Source: an uncultured Emergencia sp.
Lineage (GTDB): Bacteria > Bacillota > Clostridia > Peptostreptococcales > Anaerovoracaceae
Assembly: GCA_937997955.1 (NCBI GenBank)
Contig: CALLDR010000175.1
Coordinates: forward strand, 1-61,572
DNA length: 61,572 nucleotides
Reading direction: 5' to 3'
Both the position numbers and the translations under genes were made by a program. The notes beneath the pieces are model-generated. The model worked only from the letters and a program-made list of their open reading frames with translations, had not been told where the DNA came from and did no database searches. This document shows, piece by piece, positions 1-8,370 of this stretch; position 1 is the stretch's first letter; each line of letters begins with the position of its first letter.

Positions 1-55
1 TGCCGTCTTTTACGCCTGCAACTGCTTCATCAGCAGTCATAAACTTGTTAATCAT
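1..55 (-). CDS. atoD: CoA-transferase subunit A, N-terminal fragment (cut by window edge)
   Basis: Only the first 18 codons are inside the window (start codon at 53-55, minus strand). The peptide begins MINKFMTADEAVAGVKDG, which matches the usual N-terminus of the alpha subunit of acetate/butyrate-acetoacetate CoA-transferases. An AAAGGTGA ribosome-binding site lies upstream. It follows atoE by 39 bases and is probably co-transcribed. In lysine fermenters this enzyme moves CoA from butyryl-CoA to acetoacetate, the step after Kce, so the context fits. The family call is an inference from a short fragment; the substrate is not proven. Confidence 0.6.
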   Translation of the reverse strand, partial: MINKFMTADEAVAGVKDG

Positions 56-94
56 CTCTTTAATCACCTTTCTATATAAATATAGGATTAACGA

Positions 95-1459
95 CTAAAT
101 CAGTCCTACGATCAGGAATCCTCCACAAACAACGATACCTACGAAGAACAGGGTGATCAGGCAGTATCCCATGATGTCTCTTGCGGACAATCCTGCGATA
201 CCCAGTGCCGGCAGCGCCCAGAACGGCTGGATCATGTTGGTCCACGCGTCGCCCCATGCGATAGCCATACCAGTGATGGACGGGTCTACACCCAGCTGCA
301 GTCCTGCAGGCATCATGATAGGGCCCTGTACTGCCCACTGTCCGCCGCCGGACGGTACGAAGAAGTTTACGATACCGGCTGACAGGAAGGTAAACAGCGG
401 GAAGGTCACATCGTTGGAGATGGATACAAAGAAATCACTGATGACTGCCGCCAGGGAAGTGCCTGTACCGCCTTCAGCCAGGGAGAATGTCATCATTCCC
501 ATGATTCCGGCATAGAACGGGAACTGCAGCAGAATACCTGCCGCGCCTTTCGCAGCGTCAGAAATCGCGTTTACATAGTTGATCGGCGTCTTGTGGAAAA
601 TGATTCCCAAAACTAGGAATATGAAGTTAACGATATTCAACGTCAGGTTGAATCCGTTGTTAATGAAGTACCATACCAGGTATACCAGACCTGCGATAGC
701 GATAATAGCGGACGGGATCACGCTGTTTTCGATCTTTTCAGCAGGAGTTTCCGGCTTCTTGTACTCTCTCACCTCATCGACCAGCAGAGCAGGGTCTACA
801 ACGATGACCTCATCAGGAGACGGATGCATCTTCGCGTTGATGAACGGCAGGCAGATCAGGATAACTGCGCACATGATCAGGTTGTAAGGCGAGAAGATCG
901 TCAGAGATGTGGATACCACATCGGATACAGCGCCGCCTGTTGCCAGTTCCAGCGCTTCAGCGCCAGGAGTTGCCAGCGCAAGTGGAATGGAACCGGAAAC
1001 ACCGGCATGCCATACGACGAATCCGGAATACGCGGACGCGATGAGCAGACGGTAGTCGATGCCCTTCACCTGTCTTGCGATCTCCTTTGCCAGGATCGCG
1101 CCTACAACCAGGCCGAAGCCCCAGTTGAGCCAGCATGCGATGACGGAAAAGAAGGTGGTAAGAATGATACCGCGGACCGGAGTCTTTGCCGTGCTTGCGA
1201 TAGCTCTTACGATGCTCTTAATCGCCGGCGCATTAGCGAAAGCGTTGCCGAGAACCAGTACCAGAGCCATCTGCATGGAGAAGGCCAGCAGATTCCATAC
1301 GCCGTTGCCCCAGGCGCCTACCATGGTGATAACGTCAGCGCCAGTAGCAGGTATGGCGGCAATAAATACAATAACCGTCAGAATAATGCAGAAAATGAAT
1401 GGGTCCGGAAGGAATCTGTTGACCAGATGTACACAACCGTTTGATAATTTTTTAAACAT
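95..1459 (-). CDS. atoE: Short-chain fatty acid transporter, AtoE family
   Basis: This 454-residue integral membrane protein has about a dozen hydrophobic segments and the conserved motifs of the AtoE family (LPDPFIFCIILTVIVF near the start, WNLLAFSMQMALVLVLG, NFFVPSGGGQWAVQGP near residues 370-385). Family members carry short-chain fatty acids such as acetoacetate and butyrate across the inner membrane. It has its own consensus sigma-A promoter at 1514-1542 and is separated from kamE by a terminator, so it is a separate unit that continues into the CoA-transferase. In a lysine fermenter it could export butyrate or exchange acetoacetate. Transport direction and substrate are inferred. Confidence 0.88.
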   Translation of the reverse strand: MFKKLSNGCVHLVNRFLPDPFIFCIILTVIVFIAAIPATGADVITMVGAWGNGVWNLLAFSMQMALVLVLGNAFANAPAIKSIVRAIASTAKTPVRGIILTTFFSVIACWLNWGFGLVVGAILAKEIARQVKGIDYRLLIASAYSGFVVWHAGVSGSIPLALATPGAEALELATGGAVSDVVSTSLTIFSPYNLIMCAVILICLPFINAKMHPSPDEVIVVDPALLVDEVREYKKPETPAEKIENSVIPSAIIAIAGLVYLVWYFINNGFNLTLNIVNFIFLVLGIIFHKTPINYVNAISDAAKGAAGILLQFPFYAGIMGMMTFSLAEGGTGTSLAAVISDFFVSISNDVTFPLFTFLSAGIVNFFVPSGGGQWAVQGPIMMPAGLQLGVDPSITGMAIAWGDAWTNMIQPFWALPALGIAGLSARDIMGYCLITLFFVGIVVCGGFLIVGLI

Positions 1460-1513
1460 GTCTTCTTTCTCCTCTCAAATAAATTCACTCGGGCTTATAA
1501 AAACCCACCAATC

Positions 1514-1542
1514 ATTATAGTCCTGTCGGTCGAGATTGTCAA
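1514..1542 (-). promoter_or_regulatory. Consensus sigma-A promoter of atoE
   Basis: Read on the minus strand, TTGACA (1537-1542) and TATAAT (1514-1519) are separated by exactly 17 bases, a full match to the vegetative consensus. The predicted start near 1507 leaves a leader of about 45 bases before the atoE start. This implies strong constitutive expression of the transporter/CoA-transferase unit, unlike the sigma-54 genes further along. Confidence 0.85.
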
Positions 1543-1553
1543 GAATTTGTCGA

Positions 1554-1597
1554 AGGAAAAAGAAAGGCGCCGAGTCTTGATTTTTCAACGCCTTTCG
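1554..1597 (-). terminator. Intrinsic terminator after kamE
   Basis: On the minus strand GAAAGGCG pairs with CGCCTTTC, with an inner TTGA/TCAA stem, and is followed by TTTTTCC. It sits between kamE and the atoE promoter and ends the kam operon. Confidence 0.7.
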
Positions 1598-1675
1598 AGA
1601 TATCGTCAGAGGCAGTTCAAAAAATTTTATAGAGAATCTGCATATCTGTCAGATAGTATTTTCCTGAATTGTCAA

Positions 1676-2470
1676 TCAGCGGTCGGCGATCTGCGCCTTG
1701 TCCTGCCAGCCCCGTTTCTCCACTTCCTGCATGATGTAGGACATGACATGCTCAGCGTATTTGCCAGGGCCGAAACCGGCGTCGTAACCCAGCTCCTGTG
1801 CCAGCTCGTGAGAGATTCTCGGGCCGCCGCAGGTCAGGATCACCTTGTCGCGGAGTCCTTCTGCTTCCAGAAGCTCTGCCATCTTTGTCAGCTGTTTGAT
1901 GTGGATATCCTTCTGTGTTACAGTCTGGGATACCAGGATAGCGTCAGCGTTGACCTCCTTCGCCTTGGCGATCAGCTGCTCGCAAGGTACCTGGGAACCC
2001 ATGTTGTACGGTTCCACATTCTTAAATCTTTCCAGTCCGAAGTGGCCGTGGAAGCCCTTCATCTGAATGATGGCGTCGATGCCTACTGTATGGGCGTCGG
2101 ACTCGATGGACGCGCCGACTACGACGATGGTCCTGCCGATGTGCTCGCCGATCCAGTCGCCGCACTCTACTCTGTCCATAACAGTACCCTCTACCTTAGG
2201 TACTTTGATCGCCGTGTAGTCAATGGTCGGCTGGGCGTTGCCGTAAATGTTAAAGAACGTGTAGCCTGTCGTCAGCTCGCAATAATATGCCACGTTCGGT
2301 TCTTCCAAACCTAATTTCTTCGCGTACTGCTTCGCGCATTCCTCTGCTTCTTCACCATAAGGTACAGGAAGGGTGAAGGACAGCTGAACCTTACCATCAT
2401 TCAATGCGTCACCGTAAGGTTTCACGCGCGTTAAATCTACTGCGCTGTTAGCTTTGCATTCTACTGTCAT
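1676..2470 (-). CDS. kamE: D-lysine 5,6-aminomutase beta subunit
   Basis: This 264-residue protein is the cobalamin-binding small subunit of the enzyme that moves the terminal amino group of beta-lysine (or D-lysine) from C6 to C5. The B12 motif DAHTVG is present, with H127 the expected axial ligand to cobalt. K138 lies 11 residues later, the same spacing as the H133/K144 pair of the Clostridium sticklandii enzyme, where the lysine binds PLP. Length is normal. The start has a strong AAGGAGG site 9 bases upstream. It follows kamD by 14 bases and is the last gene of kamA-B-C-D-E. No cobalamin riboswitch is visible upstream of the operon. Confidence 0.95.
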   Translation of the reverse strand: MTVECKANSAVDLTRVKPYGDALNDGKVQLSFTLPVPYGEEAEECAKQYAKKLGLEEPNVAYYCELTTGYTFFNIYGNAQPTIDYTAIKVPKVEGTVMDRVECGDWIGEHIGRTIVVVGASIESDAHTVGIDAIIQMKGFHGHFGLERFKNVEPYNMGSQVPCEQLIAKAKEVNADAILVSQTVTQKDIHIKQLTKMAELLEAEGLRDKVILTCGGPRISHELAQELGYDAGFGPGKYAEHVMSYIMQEVEKRGWQDKAQIADR

Positions 2471-2484
2471 TCGTTCATACCTCC

Positions 2485-4038
2485 TTACTCATGATCCATA
2501 AACAACTCGATAAACGGATTGAAGTAGTTTTCACCCTTTGTGCAAACGCCTTCCAGTCCGTGGCCGCCGTCGAACGGACGCTTTACGCCGCCGAAGATGC
2601 CTTTTTCAATTGTGGAGAACAGGCCTTCCTTTTCGACCTCTGCCAGCAGAGCGTCTGCCTTGCCCAAAACCTCCTGGGCGCGGCTTTGAATGATGCCGCC
2701 TTCTTTGAACTCCACTTCCTCGCCGATATGTCTGCAGTTATTGAAGATATACTTGGCGTTTTCGATGGACAGATATCTGTCCTGCATCAGCGGTGTATGA
2801 ATGGCTTCTGTCAGCATACCGGTCAGCAAGATGGACTGATTGGTCCATACGGTTACCAGGTTGAACAGAGCGTCCTGCAGGTGGCCTCTGAAGATATTGC
2901 CCGTCATGAACTTTGTAGGAGGCATATATTTTAATCTCGCCTTCGGGAAGATCTCTCTCGCCATCTGCGCCTGGGACAGCTCCAGCAGGAATCCGTCTTC
3001 TGTGGACGGGTCCATTTCAAAGGCATGGCCCAGACCCATCTGCTCTTCCGGAATGTTGGCAAGCACCGCGAACTGCTCGTTGATGAACTGGGAAGCCGTT
3101 ACGGTGTGGGCTGCCTCGATGGCGTCGTCCGTAGTCAGGTAGTTATCCTCGCCGGAGTTGAAGATGATGCCGCAGTAACCGATGATGACACGGCTCATGA
3201 ACTGGTCTACCAGGGTTCTCTGCATATTGATGTCTCTGAACAGAATGCCGTAGATGGCGTCGTTCAGCATGACGTCCAGTCTTTCCAGAGCGCCCATGGC
3301 GGCGATTTCCGGCATGCACATACCGGAGGAGTAGTTGCACAGTCTGATGTATCTGCCTACTTCCTCGCCTACCTCATCTAAAGCCTTTCTCATGATTCTG
3401 AAGTTCTCCTGCGTCGCGTATGTACCGCCGAAACCTTCTGTCGTAGGGCCGTAAGGCACGTAGTCCAGCAGAGACTGGGCCGTAGTTCTGATTACGGCGA
3501 TTACGTCAGCGCCCTGGCGGGCAGCTGCCTGGGCCTGGATTACGTCTTCGTAGATGTTTCCCGTAGCTACGATTACGTAGATATACGGTTCCGGACCTTC
3601 GCCGATGGTGTCCAGGTACTCCTGGCGCTTTGCCTTCTGCATGTCGATTCTCTCAAAGGTCGCTTTGATGGAAGGCTTCAGCGCCTCTGCGGCCTCCTCC
3701 TGTGAGCAGGTAGGCAGCTTAGTGATATCTAAATTACCCTCTGACATTTCCTCCGCGATCTGCTGCGGGGTCTTGCCGGTCTGAACGATGGCGTTTCCCA
3801 TCCAGTAGGCGGCGCCTGTAGGAAGGGCGCCCGCGTCCTTCAGCTGGTCCACCACCACGTTAGGCAGCGGCGTGTCGACATCGTCGACCCCGTCTACACC
3901 CAGCAGTCTCAGAATGGTTCTTTCTGTACTGACAGTAGTGTGGCGGTCGATGAATTCCTGCATGTCATGAGCGATGTTCGCAGCATGAGCACGCGCGCTG
4001 TCCACTACTTTAGGGTCAAGGTTCAATTTGCTTTTCAT
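2485..4038 (-). CDS. kamD: D-lysine 5,6-aminomutase alpha subunit
   Basis: This 517-residue protein is the large catalytic subunit that pairs with KamE. It matches the family over its whole length (N-terminal KLNLDPKVVDSARAHA; central PYGPTTEGFGGTYATQENFR; C-terminal GGVKRPFDGGHGLEGV) with no gap or frameshift visible. The TIM-barrel domain binds adenosylcobalamin and PLP together with KamE; substrate is (3S)-3,6-diaminohexanoate made by KamA. It starts with AAGGAG 9 bases upstream and lies 13 bases after kamC, so it is an internal gene of the kam operon. Confidence 0.95.
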   Translation of the reverse strand: MKSKLNLDPKVVDSARAHAANIAHDMQEFIDRHTTVSTERTILRLLGVDGVDDVDTPLPNVVVDQLKDAGALPTGAAYWMGNAIVQTGKTPQQIAEEMSEGNLDITKLPTCSQEEAAEALKPSIKATFERIDMQKAKRQEYLDTIGEGPEPYIYVIVATGNIYEDVIQAQAAARQGADVIAVIRTTAQSLLDYVPYGPTTEGFGGTYATQENFRIMRKALDEVGEEVGRYIRLCNYSSGMCMPEIAAMGALERLDVMLNDAIYGILFRDINMQRTLVDQFMSRVIIGYCGIIFNSGEDNYLTTDDAIEAAHTVTASQFINEQFAVLANIPEEQMGLGHAFEMDPSTEDGFLLELSQAQMAREIFPKARLKYMPPTKFMTGNIFRGHLQDALFNLVTVWTNQSILLTGMLTEAIHTPLMQDRYLSIENAKYIFNNCRHIGEEVEFKEGGIIQSRAQEVLGKADALLAEVEKEGLFSTIEKGIFGGVKRPFDGGHGLEGVCTKGENYFNPFIELFMDHE

Positions 4039-4051
4039 CCTAATAGTCTCC

Positions 4052-5695
4052 TTATTTCAAATATTTTTTCGCTCCATCAATAATCTCTTTATTGATGCCC
4101 AACATTTTCGCGATATTCAAGGCGTCCTTCGGTATCTGGCCCTGGCTTTCGACGGTATACAGCCTGTAGTCCATATACTTGCCGATGATGTTGATCCGCT
4201 CTTTCCTGTTGGCGTATTTCAGTTCGCTGTCAAGCTTGCGGAAATCAACGTCTGCCAGGCCCCTGACCTGCATGTTTTTGACGCCGTTTTCCTCGGTCAC
4301 CGCCTCAAAGTGGGTGGTGATGAGGGTAATGTACGATTTGCCGATGAGATAGTCCACCAGGCTTCTGGTCAAAGCCAGCCCCTCCACCGGATTGGTTCCG
4401 CTGGCGATCTCGTCGATCAGCAGAATAGACCGGTCCTGGCTGTTGTCCAGAATCTCCTTCAGCTCTTCCATTTCGCTGCCGAAGCTGGACAAGCCGCGCT
4501 CCACCGACTGGCTGTCGCCGATGAGGATCTGCATGTAGTTGGACAGCCCGATCCGCGCTTTTTCACACGGGACGAAGAAGCCGTACTGGGCCAGGATAGG
4601 CACCAGTCCGCAGAGCTTCAGGGAAATGGTCTTTCCTCCCATGTTGGCTCCGGTGATGCAGGTGACGCCGTCAGCAAGGGAAATGCTGACCGGACAGTAG
4701 GTCTTCCCCTTTGACAGAAGAATGTCCTCTACCTGCAGCTGGCGGCCCTCCGTAATCTCCACCACATGTTCGTCTGCGATCTCCGGCTTGACGCATCTGT
4801 GCTGGATAGCATAGACGGCCTTTGCCAGGGCAAAGTCCAGACGTCCGATCTTTCTGCAATTGGTGAGAAGTACGCCGCCAAAGGCGCTGACCTCCCGGGA
4901 CAGCCGCTCTCTGATGATCGTCTCCTCGTCTTCTATGGCCGTGTTCAGGTCCTCCATCTCTCTTGACAGGGCGTACACGGCTTCATTCTTTGTCAGCTCA
5001 AAGGTCACTGACATATAGTCTTCGCCGACAGCTTCCAGGTCGGGGATTTCCCTGGCCTTTTCCAGCAGATTGCTGGACCGGGAGATGACCACGTCGAACT
5101 TGGGCGTCAGCACGATGCCGTACGCCTTACGGATCTCTTCCTTTCTGGCCTTCTGGGCCCTGCGGATCTGCAGCTCCAGACCCTTTCTCTGCTTTCTCAG
5201 CTCTGCCAGCTTTTCTGAAAAATCATCATAAATGTAAAAGGTGTTCAGCCGGTCCTTTCTCGGGTCCAGAATATCCAGCAGCGGCTCCGTGTCCTCCATC
5301 ATATATTCTTCTGGGACCGGCGTTTCCGCGCCGCCTAGGATCTTCTCTATGGACCGCATGTTCAGCAGCAGAGATTTGACCTCATACAGCTCTACCACCG
5401 ACAGCGCGCTGCTGGCGCTTCTCTCTATGGTGTAGGACACGTCCTTCATCACCATAAACGTCTCCGCCAGCATGCTGACCAGCTTCTCGTTTTCCCGGAC
5501 AAAATCCGTCATCTGCTGGACCTTATCCAGTTCCTCCCGCAGGGCTTCCTCCTGCCCCGGGAAAAACGGCCTCGTCTCTTTCAGAACCTTTTTACCAAAA
5601 GGAGTGTTGATATCCAGCTTGTTCATCACGTATTCCAGACCTGTCTCTGATCTGGTCTTTACGTTTGCCAGTCTCCTGTTGGAACCCTGCAGCAT
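4052..5695 (-). CDS. kamC: MutS-like ATPase, lysine 5,6-aminomutase reactivase subunit KamC
   Basis: This 547-residue protein ends in a MutS-type ATPase: Walker A TGANMGGKT (about residue 355), Walker B ILLIDEIASGTNP (about residue 425) and the TTHF switch. The N-terminal half is a helical, charged lever-like region. It lacks the mismatch-recognition domain, so a role in DNA repair is unlikely. Related genes sit in lysine-fermentation clusters next to kamB, kamD and kamE, and are named there as the ATPase part of a reactivating factor for the suicide-prone B12 aminomutase. The reactivase role is family knowledge; the sequence shows only the ATPase and its context. AAAGGAG precedes the start by 8 bases. 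Confidence 0.82.
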   Translation of the reverse strand: MLQGSNRRLANVKTRSETGLEYVMNKLDINTPFGKKVLKETRPFFPGQEEALREELDKVQQMTDFVRENEKLVSMLAETFMVMKDVSYTIERSASSALSVVELYEVKSLLLNMRSIEKILGGAETPVPEEYMMEDTEPLLDILDPRKDRLNTFYIYDDFSEKLAELRKQRKGLELQIRRAQKARKEEIRKAYGIVLTPKFDVVISRSSNLLEKAREIPDLEAVGEDYMSVTFELTKNEAVYALSREMEDLNTAIEDEETIIRERLSREVSAFGGVLLTNCRKIGRLDFALAKAVYAIQHRCVKPEIADEHVVEITEGRQLQVEDILLSKGKTYCPVSISLADGVTCITGANMGGKTISLKLCGLVPILAQYGFFVPCEKARIGLSNYMQILIGDSQSVERGLSSFGSEMEELKEILDNSQDRSILLIDEIASGTNPVEGLALTRSLVDYLIGKSYITLITTHFEAVTEENGVKNMQVRGLADVDFRKLDSELKYANRKERINIIGKYMDYRLYTVESQGQIPKDALNIAKMLGINKEIIDGAKKYLK

Positions 5696-5717
5696 ACTTC
5701 TCTCTCCTTTCAGTGGA

Positions 5718-6734
5718 CTACATTCTGACGTCTATGACCGGAATATCCGGTATCGCTTCCTGCATGGCCTCCAGCAGCACGCCGTGATCAAAGGAGTACC
5801 CGCTGGGCGCGAAAGGGTTGACCGTAACAGCCGCCACGGTAATATTGTCCAGTACCCGGACAGAAAAGCCTTTCTTCACCAGCTGCCGCCAGCTGACCGC
5901 GTCGAGAAAGATCTTGGTCGGATCCTTCAGGATAAACTTTACCTGCTTCAGCCGGGAAGGATGGATATCAGCGATGACGCTGCTGGTAAACGCGCCGGGG
6001 ATATACACGTACTGTGTCTCTTCGTCGATGGCCTCATCGATGAAGCGGCTGGCGCCCAGCCCCGTCAGCAGATCCAGCTGCTCAGCTCTGTCGCCTTTGA
6101 CCAGCATGATCTTCTCGTCCTTCACGTGTTCTGTCACCAGCTCTCTGGCTGTTCCCTCCTCCAGCACCGGAAGATTGTACAGATTGACGATGTGGGAGGT
6201 GTCCTCCACTACCTTCTTCAGGTTTCGGGAAAGGACGGCCCCTGTGGCCAGAATGATGGCGTCAGAGGTCTCCGGTGATGCGATGGACTTTCTGTCGATG
6301 GCGCCGTCGATCAGGATCAGTTCGCATCCCAGACCGAACATTTCCGCGCACATTTTCTTGGTATCCGCCGTCGCCACCGGTCCCGCGATCTGTACGTAGC
6401 CGCTGTCGGCTACTCTGCAGAGCAGAAGCTCTCCGATAGACGTTCTGTAATTGGACTTCTGAACGATCTCCAGCCCCGCCTCCGCCAGCTCGTACAGCTG
6501 GGTCGGTACGGAAACGATGGTGTCCTCATAAAGGTATACTCTCGGCTTATCTGTGCCGGTCACCAGGTCCGTAGTCTCTCCGTCCCTTCCTGTAGAGGTG
6601 ATGCCCAGCTGCAAACCTTCGTCCATCGCTTCTTCGATCAGATAATTGAGCGCCGTAGTCTTCCCCGCGTTCTTCGCCATGCCGACGATGGATATCGTCT
6701 TGTATTTTGTTGATAAATCGTAGAGTAAACCCAT
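5718..6734 (-). CDS. kamB: Lysine 5,6-aminomutase reactivase subunit KamB (P-loop protein)
   Basis: This 338-residue protein has an N-terminal P-loop, GMAKNAGKTT (about residues 18-27), followed by a nucleotide-binding-like fold and a C-terminal region with no motif I recognise. Its place between kamA and kamC is the usual place of kamB. With KamC it is thought to restore inactivated aminomutase using ATP; I infer this from position and family. The ribosome-binding site (AGGAATTGG) is weak compared with its neighbours, which may lower its translation relative to KamD and KamE. Confidence 0.78.
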   Translation of the reverse strand: MGLLYDLSTKYKTISIVGMAKNAGKTTALNYLIEEAMDEGLQLGITSTGRDGETTDLVTGTDKPRVYLYEDTIVSVPTQLYELAEAGLEIVQKSNYRTSIGELLLCRVADSGYVQIAGPVATADTKKMCAEMFGLGCELILIDGAIDRKSIASPETSDAIILATGAVLSRNLKKVVEDTSHIVNLYNLPVLEEGTARELVTEHVKDEKIMLVKGDRAEQLDLLTGLGASRFIDEAIDEETQYVYIPGAFTSSVIADIHPSRLKQVKFILKDPTKIFLDAVSWRQLVKKGFSVRVLDNITVAAVTVNPFAPSGYSFDHGVLLEAMQEAIPDIPVIDVRM

Positions 6735-6909
6735 AATTCCAATTCCTATATCAAATACTTAAATCCTTTTTGTTTTGCTGCCCTTCCAACAGCCGAAGCC
6801 TCCGGACGCGCGGCCCGCGCGCAGACTGCCTCCGACGGACACCCTTTGATAGAGCTCCTTGCCGGAAGGGTACAGAAAGGGGACCAGCGGCCCCCTCTCC
6901 TTGCTAACC
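6735..6909 (-). terminator. GC-rich hairpins between kamA and kamB (possible attenuator)
   Basis: The 175-base gap holds two hairpins: AGAAAGGGG/CCCCCTCT at 6874-6898, directly after the kamA stop, and the perfect CGCGCG-GCC-CGCGCG at 6807-6821. Neither is followed by a long T run on the minus strand, so complete termination is unlikely. They may lower read-through or stabilise kamA mRNA, which would give much more KamA than reactivase. Confidence 0.4.
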
Positions 6910-8172
6910 TTATTCGTGCTTGTTTCTCTCGTGTCTCAGCAGGTGGGAAGGTTCCATGGATTTGATCTGTAAGCCTTCACCCAGAGCGGAAACGCCTTCG
7001 TATCTGTAAGTCTTCTTGCCTGTGCAGTAATCGCAGGTACACTTCAGATCTGGCAGACGAGGCTGCGTGTATGTAGTGATAACGCCTTCGTAGTTTCTCA
7101 GGATCACCTTATCCGGCGTCTCGGAAATGATGTACTGCGGCATAACCGGTGTCTTTCCGCCGCCGCCAGGAGCGTCAACTACGAAAGTAGGTACTGCGTA
7201 ACCGGAGGTATGTCCTCTCAGACCTTCGATGATCTCGATGCCCTTGGCAACGGAAGTTCTGAAGTGTTCGATACCTACGGACAGGTCGCAGATATAGATG
7301 TAGTAAGGTCTTACTCTGTTCTTTACCAGAGCCTGGACCAGATCTCTCATGATGTGCTTGCAGTCGTTTACGCCTCTCAGCAGTACGGACTGGTTGCCCA
7401 GAGGGATACCAGCGTCAGCCAGCTTTCTCAGCGCTTCTGCAGCTTCCGGCGTCAGTTCCTTCGGATGGTTGAAGTGAGTGTTCAGCCAGATCGGATGATA
7501 CTTCTTCAGCATGTTGACCAGATTGTCGGTAATTCTCATCGGCATTACGACAGGTGTTCTGGAACCCAGTCTTACGATCTCAACGTGAGGAATCTTTCTC
7601 AGCTCGCTGATGATGTACTCCAGAGTATCGTCTTCCACGCACAGGGCGTCGCCGCCGGACAGCAGTACGTCTCTGACGACCGGAGTCTTTCTGATGTATT
7701 CGATACATGCGTCGATATCCTCTCTGGATCTGGCGCCGTCGGTCTCGCCGGCCAGTCTTCTTCTGGTGCAGTGACGGCAGTACATGGAGCACTGGTCAGT
7801 GATCAGGAAGAGGACTCTGTCTGGATATCTGTGGGTCAGTCCAGGAGCCGGGGAGTCAGCGTCCTCGTGGAGAGGGTCAGCGTCGTCAGCCTCGGATCTG
7901 TGCATTTCAGCCAGCGTAGGGACCGCCTGCATTCTTACTGGACATCTCGGATCGTCCGGGTCCATCAGGGACGCGTAGTAAGGGGTGATGCCTACTCTGA
8001 ATCCGCCGATAACCTTTTCGATATCCGCTTTTTCCTGTTCAGTCAGATTGATGACCTTCGCGATGTCTTCCACAGTGGAAAGTCTGTGGGAAACCTGCCA
8101 ATGCCAGTCATTCCACTGCTCTTCCGTAACGTCCTTGAAGAGAGGAATATCCTTCCAATTTCTAATTGCCAT
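6910..8172 (-). CDS. kamA: L-lysine 2,3-aminomutase
   Basis: This 420-residue radical-SAM, PLP-dependent enzyme converts L-lysine to (3S)-beta-lysine, the first step of the pathway. The iron-sulfur motif CSMYCRHC has C128, C132 and C135. The PLP lysine is K340 in APGGGGKTP. C-terminal cysteines (KCTCDYCTG) match the zinc ligands of the clostridial enzyme. Length and motif spacing match the C. subterminale protein to within a few residues. AAGGAG lies 7 bases before the start. The closest promoter-like element is a TATAAT at 8214-8219 without a clear -35, so transcription may also come from kdd1 upstream. Confidence 0.97.
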   Translation of the reverse strand: MAIRNWKDIPLFKDVTEEQWNDWHWQVSHRLSTVEDIAKVINLTEQEKADIEKVIGGFRVGITPYYASLMDPDDPRCPVRMQAVPTLAEMHRSEADDADPLHEDADSPAPGLTHRYPDRVLFLITDQCSMYCRHCTRRRLAGETDGARSREDIDACIEYIRKTPVVRDVLLSGGDALCVEDDTLEYIISELRKIPHVEIVRLGSRTPVVMPMRITDNLVNMLKKYHPIWLNTHFNHPKELTPEAAEALRKLADAGIPLGNQSVLLRGVNDCKHIMRDLVQALVKNRVRPYYIYICDLSVGIEHFRTSVAKGIEIIEGLRGHTSGYAVPTFVVDAPGGGGKTPVMPQYIISETPDKVILRNYEGVITTYTQPRLPDLKCTCDYCTGKKTYRYEGVSALGEGLQIKSMEPSHLLRHERNKHE

Positions 8173-8234
8173 AATAAATCTCCTTATTTACGGTTTTTTG
8201 TGTATTTCGTATGATTATAATCACTTAGAGAAAA

Positions 8235-8368
8235 CGCCGCGGCCCGCAGAACGCTGGGCTGCGGCGGTTAAAGTACTGATTGAGTACCGGCTGCGGGCCG
8301 GTTAAGTACAGGTCGAGTACGTTGAAATACTCCTGAACGCTCCGCCTTTGCGCTTACGCGGCAAAGGG
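8235..8368. repeat. 33-bp tandem repeat flanked by two hairpins between kdd1 and kamA
   Basis: Two imperfect 33-bp units lie at 8256-8288 and 8289-8321; each holds GGCTGCGG, then GGTTAA and two AGTAC words. The first overlaps a hairpin CGCCGCGGCCC/GGGCTGCGGCG (8235-8266). A second hairpin, CCTTTGC/GCAAAGG (8345-8367), lies just after the kdd1 stop. None has a T tract on the minus strand. No reading frame with a ribosome-binding site is seen. Confidence 0.6.
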
Positions 8369-8370
8369 CA

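Noticed and set aside
8173..8370. Lysine or cobalamin riboswitch before the kam operon
   Set aside because: The gap is short and made of tandem repeats and simple hairpins; no conserved riboswitch core is recognisable.
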